64,000 bases of DNA from Gerris lacustris (taxonomy: Eukaryota; Arthropoda; Insecta; Hemiptera; Gerridae), in NCBI GenBank assembly GCA_951217055.1, contig OX578280.1:14485394-14549393 (forward strand), read 5' to 3'. Positions 55,066-64,000 of this stretch are shown piece after piece (within the stretch, counting starts at the first letter, position 1; the number at the start of each line of letters is the position of its first letter). Both the position numbers and the translations under genes were made by a program. The notes beneath the pieces are model-generated. The model saw only the letters and a list, made by a program, of their open reading frames with translations, ran no database searches and was not told the origin of the DNA.

Positions 55066-55242
55066 AAAATAATGTGGAAAAAGATGATAAGACAGCTTTA
55101 GCGATTCACTTAAGAATAAAAAAATCATAAAATAAAATGGGCGAAATATAGCTTAAAATGAATTAAAAGAAAATCATTATCTTTTCTTTATCCCTAATGA
55201 CTTAATAACCAACTAATAAGAATATAACGAAATTTAAGGGGT

Positions 55243-55245
<3 letters not shown>

Positions 55246-55313
<68 letters not shown>

Positions 55314-55336
55314 CCTAACTGTATATATATATATAT
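55246..55336 (+). repeat. (TA)n microsatellite
   Basis: An uninterrupted TA run at 55246-55311, then TGACCTAACTG and a shorter TA run at 55322-55336. Confidence 0.95.
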
Positions 55337-55374
55337 AGCCTAACTGTTAGTAAGTAGTGTGAGACTATAACTGT

Positions 55375-55735
55375 AACGAAACTTTCGTTTCCTTCATTAA
55401 GCTCGGAAGCTAAATTTACGTTAAATAATTATTTTCGAGCTTAAAATTAGCTCATTTTTAGTTCCATATTGAATTTAAACCGGCTGTTAACATAATTACT
55501 ACTTGATTTTATAATCAGCTATATATCTTTAAAATTACTGATCCTATTTTGGAAAAAATGCTGATGTTTTGTCGAAATTAGTTCTCAGATAGTCCCATAT
55601 TAATTTCAACCGTCAGCAAAATTTAATATTACTTAAAAATAAGTGTTATCCCTCTGGGAATCGAAACTGGGCCAAATAATATTTGATCATGACGCAAGGA
55701 AGTTCCGAGCCACACTAATTGGTAGACTATTTTAA
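55375..55735. repeat. Diverged relative of repeat family B
   Basis: ACTTTCGTTTCCTTCATTAA, GCTCGGAAGC, TTTTGTCGAAATTAGTTCTC, ATTAATTTCAACCGTC and AGCCACACTAATTGGTAGAC follow family B order. A GGGAATCGAAACTGG phrase, also near 45058, is inside. Confidence 0.55.
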
Positions 55736-56652
55736 TTTATTTCTAAAATTTAAATTTTTACAACATTTTTAAATTAATAACTAAAAAGAAGCTTTAGATA
55801 ATAAATTACTTGTTTGAATTATTCATGGTTCTATCATATTGTAATAATATTGTTGTTTACTTATAACCTAAAACTCTCATCTATTCGAAAGTATAAGACT
55901 TATAAAGTGAAGTTTACAATGTAAAGTATTGTTTAAAATTTACACAACTTTGTCGAGTATATTCAGTTTAACTTGTTTCAGCTACTCTATTAATTCTTGT
56001 CTCTTCCAGACTTACTTTTCCTTTTATTAACTTGTGAGAATTTTTGTTTGGAGGGGGGGAGGGGGAGGGGAGGCAACTGGACTTAAGTGATCTTACATAG
56101 AAAAGTTTTTTGTAAGTTTTTATAAAAAGAAAAATCCTCACTCTTCTTCATGACGTTAAATCTAGAGCTAGAAGAAAATGAATCTGGTGCGGGGATTTTA
56201 AAAGCGACACCTTTATATTTTTTTTTCTAAAATAACTTTACTTGTTTTTTTTTTGAAACATTTCATGATTTATTTTTATTTAAAGATGAAAGCCATAAAT
56301 TTAAGGGATAAAGAGAGTGTTGCATAAGGCAGTAAATATATCGTGAAAAATGTTATAATATTCTGTCTCTTTATAAGTTATGATAGTACTAGATATTAAG
56401 TCCAATAAACTTTAAAAAATTATTACTCTTATAGTTACAGTGAAAGCCAGATGGTTCTAAACGGATTATATAATATGTATTAATATTTAATTTCTTACTT
56501 AAAACTTAAGAAAAGGAAAGCTTACTTAATACATACAAGTTTTAATCTCTTATGTTGAATATTACTACTAAATGGTTCAGTGTGAGTTCATGCAACAAAA
56601 TTTTCTTTTAAGCTAACAGCATAAGACATCTACGCACGATAAATATAATTTC
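55736..56652. other. No recognised gene
   Basis: AT-rich, with a G-rich patch near 56050. Nothing recognisable. Confidence 0.5.
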
Positions 56653-57170
<518 letters not shown>

Positions 57171-57208
57171 TACCTTATTGCAGTGTGCAAAAGCACGGTA
57201 TTACATTG

Positions 57209-57209
<1 letters not shown>

Positions 57210-57276
<67 letters not shown>
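57210..57276 (+). repeat. (TA)n microsatellite, right of the foldback
   Basis: Uninterrupted TA run starting about 40 bases beyond the foldback's right arm. Confidence 0.95.
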
Positions 57277-57278
<2 letters not shown>

Positions 57279-58345
57279 CTATGGATCTAATATAATTGAT
57301 CAAATTCATTAATTAGTAACTGATTCCCCCTACTGGAGAAACGTTTTTAATTGCTGGCTTTTTAGGAAAATCAGAGGTTAGGTCTCTCTGTAATCCCCCC
57401 CCCCCTTCCAGGTTGATTATTGAATGTATATTTTATTAAAAGGTACTTACACCTTATAGTGAAAACCCTTTTCAAAGTATTAATTTTCTTGGTTCAGAAA
57501 ATAAGTCTAGGTTTAATACTCTTATATTTTTTTACTTTGCCTCAATTTCAGGGATAACATTTTCAAAAATCTTATTGGATTTTCTTGGAAGTAGGTAATC
57601 TCTTCTTTTCAAATGAGTACTTTAAGCCTTCGTGATACATAGACTTTCAAGTTGGGTATTCATTTTAAATACGGGTTTCGAATAATTTTATCTCTTAAAA
57701 TAATAATAATCCCTCAGAAATAATATAGTTAGTATTAATTAATGCTAATATTAACTCTTCCACGAATATTCAAATCTAATAATAGATGTAGATTAATGTA
57801 TTTACAAGTATTTAAAGGCAAAACCCTTATGTGTTACATACTGAATGAAACACTATTGGATTCTCTTCGTCTAAAACTGTCACTGCTGCTATTCTAAACG
57901 CCTTATCGAAACAATTTGAAAAGAGAACGAGTGAGAATTTGAATATTCCCAACGAATATAAAGTGAAATTCGAGTTTTAGAGTCGAGTTAGGAGAGAGTT
58001 AAATCTGAAACAGGATTAAATTAACTCTAAAAGCTTAAAAGGGTTTAAATTAACAATGGGGGTTGCTGGCATCACGGATTGAACATTTAATACCTATTGA
58101 TTTACAATAGTTCTTGTATGGGGCTAAGGTTAACTCTCAATGAATAAATGACAGCAGTGAATAACCTTTAAAGATAAATAACATGAAATTCTCTCTGTAC
58201 AAAGGGTTATTTAAAAAAGAAAAATAATAATTTGAATATTGCAACAACATAGAATACATGTTATAATCAATAAAGATTTTAACATAAGTTTGATATTGAC
58301 TTGTTACACATGAGAAACTGTACGTGCAATTAATTAATGTCAATT
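57277..58345. other. AT-rich stretch with no recognised gene
   Basis: A C run lies at 57397-57406. No coding signal or shared repeat was found. Confidence 0.5.
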
Positions 58346-58677
58346 AATTAATAGGTCACGGGGCCTCTGTCATTTTAGGTATCGAGAAGGGTTATCAGAC
58401 ATAAATGGTGATGTTAAATTGTGGATTAAAAGATTGGGATGTTGGGAAATTGAGTCATGGAAATATGTATTTGTATCGGAAGGTGCTAGGTCCCGAACAA
58501 ACGGGAACTTTGAGGTGATTTTGAGGGGTAAAGTTGGAGATAAAAAAAAGGAGAGTTAGCTTTTTCTTTTAAGGATTTTGGATTAAAGGGATTGGATACG
58601 GTAGGAGTTAGAACGCTTGATGCATCCCCAGAGTTTCATGCCATATGACCAAGTGGGATTAATTATGGTGTTATAAA
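58346..58677 (-). pseudogene. jockey-type LINE ORF2 C-terminal fragment
   Basis: The minus strand gives IYNTIINPTWSYGMKLWGCI and KRSNSYRIQSL, then a stop and SKIL. A shifted frame gives KANSPFF, and another VRDLAPSDTNTYFHDSISQ, HPNLLIHNL and QRPRDL. These follow the jockey order (KP-WTYG-LWG, IQRFQ-K-LR, NAPW, HPNPLV-NL, RLKR-WP-DL) downstream of the RT core. Stops and frameshifts show decay. It ends exactly where the copia LTR begins. Confidence 0.8.
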
Positions 58678-58828
58678 TGTTGGGGTCCGAATTGTTCTTA
58701 TAGACACATATAAAACTAATTTATAGTTGAAATAATATTTTTCGATTAACTCTCAATTAACAACAACTGACTTTATTTATTTTGACATTTGACATTACAT
58801 TTTATTTATGTCACTTCAAATCTCAACA
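58678..58828 (-). repeat. Candidate 3' LTR of the copia fragment
   Basis: In element orientation it begins TGTTGAGATTTGAAGTG and ends TTCGGACCCCAACA, 151 bp with TG...CA ends. A purine-rich GAGGGAGGA directly precedes it. The second LTR is missing, so the borders are inferred. Confidence 0.7.
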
Positions 58829-59049
58829 TCCTCCCTCAATTATAAGTCTTTACTAGAAAGGAAAGAGTTAAAATTGATTCAAATTATTGAAAAAACATTT
58901 CAAAACAAAGTTATATAAATATGCAAATAAATGATTCTAAATAAATTAACATTCAAATATGACAAACTGTCACCAATTAACAAAATATCGGTTAAATAAT
59001 AATGATTAATAATTGTGAATATAAACAAGTAATAAATATACAACTTATA
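58829..59049 (-). other. Polypurine tract and 3' untranslated part of the copia fragment
   Basis: A purine-rich GAGGGAGGA (element strand, 58829-58837) abuts the LTR. The rest up to the pol stop is AT-rich and noncoding. Confidence 0.6.
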
Positions 59050-59590
59050 AAAGATTAAATTTGTTCCTTAGTTCTACGAATCTTGTTCTTGATAATGGCT
59101 TCGTGAATAAATCTGCTACATTTTCCTCTGTAGATACGTAGTCAATTTTGATAAGTTTCTTCCAAACTATATCTTTTACAAAATGAACTTTGATATCAAT
59201 ATGCTTTGTACGTTTAGTATTTTAATAATTTTGAAGCATTTTTATGGCACTCTGATTATCTACCCTCATCACACAATTGACATTGTGCCCACATAGTTCC
59301 GCTGCTAGACCTCTAAGGTAAAGCAGTTCAGTAGCACACATAGATGCAGCAGTGTACTCCGCTTCAGCTGTACTAAGAGCTACTGCTACTTGCTTCTTAG
59401 AAGACCAAGATATCAAGTTTCCCTGGAAATATGCTGCCATGCCGCTGACTGATTTTCTTTCCTTCTTATCACCTCCCCAATCAGCGTCCGTGAAAGCCAA
59501 TATTTCATTTTCTGCTCGAGTGTCCTTTTTATACACTAACTTGAGATCTTTTGTATTCTTAACAATAAATCTCAACAATAAATAAGTAAT
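59050..59590 (-). pseudogene. Ty1/copia pol C-terminus (RNase H), truncated
   Basis: The minus-strand frame reads RFIVKNTKDLKLVYKKD, then AFTDADWGGDKKERKSVSG, AYFQGNLISWSSKKQVAVAL, STAEAEYTAASMCATELLYL and VDNQSAIKMLQNY. These are the DADWAG, ISWSSKKQ, S-AEAEY and DNQSAI motifs of copia RNase H, which degrades the RNA strand during reverse transcription. A stop at 59221-59223 breaks the frame, which then continues TKRTKHIDIKVHFVKD and VSTEENVADLFTKPLS to its normal end near 59050. Everything upstream (gag to RT) is missing. Confidence 0.92.
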
Positions 59591-59832
59591 TTGTTATGTG
59601 TGTTGAGTTTAGATTTATAGTGTAAGAGTCTGTGGAAAAGTTTGTTGCTTTGGTCGCAGTCTTGTCGTTTATGTTTTGTGTGGTGAGCCCATGTTCATCA
59701 CATATCTAGGTAACCTAAGGTAGCGGACAGAACTGGAGTGAGGGATAGGAATTTGATTCAGAGTTTCCGGTTTGCATATTACATGTCGGAAAAACTGAAT
59801 TTGACGTGTACGCTTTCATTTCGCTTATTTTT

Positions 59833-60673
59833 GGAACGAAGTTCCTTATGGCACGTTCTGGAGCCCGGGAGTGAATCCAAAAAAAACGACCAAAATCACC
59901 GTCACAAAATAACCCTTACAAAATCACCGTCACGCAAAATCCGTCACGATATCTACCGATGGCGATAACTGGAGTAAAAGTTGACCAACTTAGTTGAATT
60001 TTGGTATAAATTTTGTACACAATTTAAAATTGGAATTTTTGGATGGGAAAAAATTCTAACTTCATCTATTTAATGAGACAAACAACTTTTTTAATACTTT
60101 TTTTTAGTAAAACGAACACCGACACTACTATGAAGTGATAAAGATCGCTAAATTTATTAAAAAGGACCAAACCGATTAAAATAAAGAAAACAACGTTTTT
60201 TCCGATATCTTACGTTCTAACGTAAAGATTTAAATGAAACTTTGTATACATCACGTACAGTACAATTGAAACAAGCATGTAAAATTTCAACCTGATACAA
60301 GCAGACGTTTTTGTGAGTTAATGATTTATATTTTTTATTTTAATATTTTAATTGGAGTAATATGCCGACGGGTCCTGGGAGGACATTTTTTTTTCGTTCT
60401 ACAACCATCTGCTTTAACTATAAATTTATCATTAACTTTTTTCTCAATATACAATACATTATTTATTGAATGACGCTCGCTTCAAAGATAATAAAAAGAT
60501 TTTCATTTAATTTTGCCCTAACTCCGCTAGTACAAATAGTTAGTAACTTTTAATTCTGTCTCTTTTCTAACTCCACCATGTATAAGTAGTTATTACAGCG
60601 ATTTTATCATTTATATTTAATGAAAAGCGTAAGGAACTTCGTTCCTATCGGGTGTCCCACGACACCACACGTA
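59833..60673 (+). mobile_element. Repeat family A, copy 3
   Basis: Complete ends: GGAACGAAGTTCC on the left, GGAACTTCGTTCC plus the GTGTCCCACGACAC hairpin and ACACGTA on the right. Its middle matches the Q module more fully than copies 1 and 2 (AAAATTGGAATTTTTGG, CGATATCTTACGTTCTAACG, TACAAGCAGACGTTTTTGTG). T runs adjoin both ends. No protein. Confidence 0.8.
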
Positions 60674-61604
60674 TTTTTTTTTCTCCATCTTCTTAGTCAT
60701 GTTTCTAGGAGTAAGAGGTGTTCCTGTACTTTATCAGATGCTGCTGTAGGAGATTTATTTGATGATAATATGCATTTATCGTCAGCGAAAGAACCAAGTG
60801 TTATAGAAGGGTGGTCAGGGATGCCAGATGTGAAAATAGAATGTACGAGTAGGATTGAACCTAGCGTGACCGTGTTGTGAAGTGTATAAGGGCAATGACG
60901 TTCCTTTTAGGAGAGTATCAAGCTCATTTTTATGCTGGGTTACACCGTTAGCCTTCCAGTTTTGCGTTAGAGAGCTGTACAAAGGGGAAAAAGAAATAGT
61001 ACATAACGCGTCTAGTGCGGAATGTAGTATTTTGCATGCCAGTGTGGAGTTTCCACCCGAGCGAAAGCGAGGGTAGTAAACCCACAGGAGCAAAGCAAAA
61101 TACAGTTTTCGCCCGAGTTGCGTACCGTACTTTATCTACGATTGTTGGATTTTAATAATAAATACAGAAACAAATATTTAATAAACTTCCTGTATGTAAG
61201 TTCGTATTTCTCTTTTGATAAATATGACATTATGTATTAGTTGAATTTGGTGCCGAATTAATTATTTCAGGAGGCGTATTATTCTCCTCATTTTCGTCAT
61301 AATGACATAAATCAATCATTGTTTTTCACTAAAAACTCGATATATACATTTACTTTAATTAAACAAACAGCAAATTAGTTTTGTTAGGTGTAAAAAAACT
61401 CGCTAATCGTGCGTTAAGGTGAAGAAGTCTTCTTTTTTACCGCACTAGGGAGGAAAAAAGAGGAATTATGAAACGCGCATGTGCAATGAATTCAAGTACG
61501 TAAAGAATCACTTTCTACGCATCTAAACAGATACAATGTTTAAATTTCGTTTCAATCGTAGATAAAATTAGTTAACTTATCACTAATCACATGATTGTAT
61601 AATT
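60674..61604. other. No recognised gene; possible MITE remains
   Basis: Phrases such as CGTCTAGTGCGGAATGTAGT, CGAGCGAAAGCGAGGG and CCGCACTAGGGAGG hint at a MITE without clear ends. A phrase at 61513-61575 is the inverse of 13617-13685. Confidence 0.45.
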
Positions 61605-61656
61605 AAGTTAGCTTCTTACATTCAACAAAATATGCACTCTGTCTGTCAGTATTGTT
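61605..61656 (+). repeat. Family C/Q fragment cut by family D
   Basis: TAGCTTCTTACATTCAACAA, AATATGCACTCTGTCTGTCAG matches the start of module Q and stops where family D begins. The rest of Q resumes near 62325. Confidence 0.6.
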
Positions 61657-61660
61657 TTTT

Positions 61661-62088
61661 TACTTTCTCATATAAAGAGAAAGTATTGTGATGGCGCGAA
61701 AATTCGATTTTGAGATTTTGATGTATTTACACGTTTTGAGGTCCCCTGAGTCCAAAAAAGTGGTTTTTAAAAAATGTCTGTCTGTCACCTGTGCAGACGC
61801 CTGGAGCCTAAACTACTGGGCCGATTTTGACGAAATTTTGCACACATGTTCAGAAAAATCATACCCCGAGGCGAAATCGAGAAATGAATTTTAGCCCTAA
61901 TTTTGGGGGCGCAACCCCCAAAAAACTCTGAAAAAACATGAAAAAAAAAATTGTTTCTCGAAAACGGTTCCGACGATTTTGATTAAAAAATTCTAAAATG
62001 TAGTCAATTTGAATACAAATCCAACGATATAAGCAGTTTTCCCGGGAAAAATCTAGTTCCTGAGAAATTAGCTTAAAACACGGACAGA
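61661..62088 (+). repeat. Repeat family D, copy 3
   Basis: The best preserved copy: TACTTTCTCATATAAAGAG onward, then CGTTTTGAGGTCCCCTGAGT, GTCTGTCTGTCACC, CTACTGGGCCGATTTTGACG, AAATTTTGCACACATGTTCA, ACCCCGAGGCGAAATCGAG and GGGGGCGCAACCCCC. It appears to interrupt a Q module. Confidence 0.75.
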
Positions 62089-62324
62089 TTGAGCCCGGGT
62101 TCGATTCCCCGCCCACGAGAAGTTATTTTTATGATACATTTTGATGAAATGTTCAATAATATTTAAATGTACATTTGAAAACTAATAAATGGAAACACTG
62201 GGCTAAGTAATTATAAACTCGTATATATGGCAAAGGTTGTCTGAGTTGTCTCGGACCGATTTTTTTTTGTATATATATCTTTTATCAATGGTCAGGCTCT
62301 TTGGTGTTGTTTGCGAACTGAAGT

Positions 62325-62612
62325 CGCGTAAACGGTTAGCTTCAAATTTAAAATTGGAATTTAAGGACGAGAAAAGATTCTACCTTCATTTATTCGATAA
62401 ATAAAACATTTATTCAAATACATTTCCACCGCTTTTATGTGCTAAATATCGCTACATCCATTAAATCAGATCTACACTTTTAAAGAGAAAAGAAGAAGTT
62501 AATAAATCTTCATTTAAATTGTCTTAAGTACTATTAAAAACAGGCATGTAAAATTTCAACTTGATATAAGCAGACGTTTTTGTGTAGTGAAGTGATACAT
62601 TTATAATTATAA
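62325..62612 (+). repeat. Core module Q, right-hand remainder
   Basis: GCGTAAACGGTTAGCTTCAA, AATTGGAATTTAAGGACG, the TTCATTTATTCGATAAAT section and GATATAAGCAGACGTTTTTG follow Q order. It probably belongs with the Q start at 61605. Confidence 0.6.
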
Positions 62613-62721
62613 TTAAAAGGAGATACTGTCCGTATTGGTTAAGTTAAGGTTGGCAATTATAGGTTAATGTTGGAAAGCACCATCCATAAACATAAGAACA
62701 TAAAGTTTGTCTTAAGTAATG

Positions 62722-63098
62722 TAGGGTTGGGACATCGATAGGCAAACATCGATGTTTTCGATACATCGACATCGAAAGAACAAACATCGATGTTAGCCAA
62801 AACATCGAAAGAAAACATCGATGTTTTCGATACATCGACATCGGTCCTCCAAGCTGATGAGCAAAAAAAAAAAAAAAAAGGTCACCACTTTCAAAAAATC
62901 TCTCCTTTTCGTCCCCAATTTTCGTTGTCGTCCATTTTTTAGGCTGCGATGGATCGATAACATCGATATTTTCGATGTTTCAGGAAAACATCGATGTTCA
63001 CCGATACATCGAAAGATCAACATCGATGTTAAACATCGATTTTTTAAAGTCCGATACATCGATGTTTTCGATACATCGACATCGATGTCCCAACCCTA
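62722..63098. mobile_element. hAT-type MITE, 377 bp, exact 8-bp target duplication
   Basis: The ends are TAGGGTTGGGACATCGAT and its inverse. AAGTAATG flanks both sides (62714-62721 and 63099-63106), the 8-bp duplication expected of hAT. The interior has repeated ATCGATGTTTTCGATACATC units, and a unique centre with an A run (62864-62879). No transposase, so it is non-autonomous. Same family as 8146-8330. Confidence 0.92.
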
Positions 63099-63106
63099 AA
63101 GTAATG

Positions 63107-63450
63107 TAGTAATTGGTCAATATGATTATTGAACTGGTTAAGTAGTTCGTTAAGGCTATAGGTATAATTAGTGTAAGTCTTAATTAATTAAATATTCAGT
63201 GTTATTCATGAGTATTTTGTCGTTTACATAACAACACGATGATTAAAATACTTCTAACACGCAAGAACTATTACATCTCAATCATGTGGCTTAATAAAAT
63301 GCCCTTACTAAGTCAATTTTTTAACGGAATAACTTATTTAAGTATTCTCCATTTAAGGAATTTGATCTGAGTTCTTAGCCAAAAATAATTATAAATTATA
63401 ATTATATATAGAGACTGACCTATGATAATATCCTTTTATCAAAAAGCAGG
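63107..63450. other. No recognised gene
   Basis: AT-rich spacer between the hAT MITE and the terminal tandem array. Confidence 0.5.
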
Positions 63451-64000
63451 CAAAAAGACTAACATTGGGATAATAAACCAACACTAGACAATGAATCTAA
63501 CATTAGTCAAAGAAACTAACATTAGGCAAAAAGACTAACATTGGGATAATAAACCAACACTAGACAATGAATCTAACATTAGTCAAAGAAACTAACATTA
63601 GGCAAAAAGACTAACATTGGGATAATAAACCAACACTAGACAATGAATCTAACATTAGCCAAAGAAACTAACATTAGGCAAAAAGACTAACATTGGGATA
63701 ATAAACCAACACTAGACAATGAATCTAACATTAGCCAAAGAAACTAACATTAGGCAAAAAGACTAACATTGGGATAATAAACCAACACTAGACAATGAAT
63801 CTAACATTAGTCAAAGAAACTAACATTAGGCAAAAAGACTAACATTGGGATAATAAACCAACACTAGACAATGAATCTAACATTAGTCAAAGAAACTAAC
63901 ATTAGGCAAAAAGACTAGCATTGGGATAATAAACCAAAACTAGACAATGAATCTAACATTAGCCAAAGAAACTAACATTAGGCAAAAATACTAACATTGG
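63451..64000 (+). repeat. 76-bp tandem array, open at the window end
   Basis: GACTAACATTGGGATAATAA starts at 63457, 63533 and 63609 and keeps a 76-base period to the end, giving at least seven units. Units are almost identical; most differences are TTAGTC against TTAGCC. Sub-motifs CTAACATT and CTAGACAAT recur within the unit. No protein. Confidence 0.95.

Noticed and set aside
62085..62115. GGTTCGATTCC box suggesting a tRNA
   Set aside because: No D arm, anticodon stem or acceptor partner upstream; only a B-box-like phrase next to family D.
63451..64000. CRISPR array
   Set aside because: Whole 76-bp units are repeated with no variable spacers; this is a simple tandem repeat in a eukaryotic genome.

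Overview
This is AT-rich animal nuclear DNA, almost certainly arthropod and probably insect, made mostly of transposable elements and tandem repeats. The evidence is a BEL/Pao retrotransposon (a group limited to animals), remnants of jockey-type and other LINEs, Ty1/copia, Penelope-like, piggyBac-like and hAT-like elements, tRNA-derived SINEs, and many foldback or MITE-like elements. There is no bacterial gene organisation, no operon and no CRISPR array. The species cannot be named from this sequence.

Layout. 0-1.1 kb: decayed Penelope-like element (minus strand). 2.6-4.9 kb: 181-bp satellite, split by a 669-bp insert. 4.9-7.1 kb: a repeat (family E) holding two nested, opposed copies of a TA-flanked element (family C). 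8-9.8 kb: small hAT MITE, 28/56-bp array, family D and E copies. 11-15.4 kb: shared core module, hairpin MITE, piggyBac relic, family B copy. 15.6-23.8 kb: a family E element split by a complete BEL/Pao element (16076-23023) with identical 225-bp LTRs, a 5-bp target duplication and one intact 1778-codon gag-pol gene. 24-32 kb: LINE fragments, family A, a MITE with internal tandem repeats, and an uncharacterised TIR element inside a 38-bp array. 32-37 kb: several foldbacks, one containing a tRNA-like sequence. 38.3-38.9 kb: two candidate host exons on the minus strand. 39-47.6 kb: families B, C, D, Penelope terminal repeats and a second tRNA-like foldback. 47.6-49 kb: relatively repeat-poor, with one candidate membrane-anchor exon. 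49-58 kb: a foldback with hammerhead-like cores, family A, family B, two SINEs, TA arrays and a foldback with a near-canonical hammerhead ribozyme. 58-64 kb: jockey and copia remnants, families A and D, a hAT MITE with an exact 8-bp target duplication, and a 76-bp array running off the window.

How it fits together. The only clearly intact protein gene is the BEL/Pao polyprotein, which carries gag, protease, reverse transcriptase, RNase H and integrase for one retrotransposition cycle. Other coding traces are broken. Nested insertions give a relative order: E is older than C and BEL, and the MITE at 51.5-52.4 kb is older than its SINE. The most unusual signal is a set of foldbacks at 42.3, 49.1 and 56.9 kb with hammerhead-type cores, including one at 56931-56973 (minus) that matches the consensus in every core position but has a palindromic 6-nt stem I.
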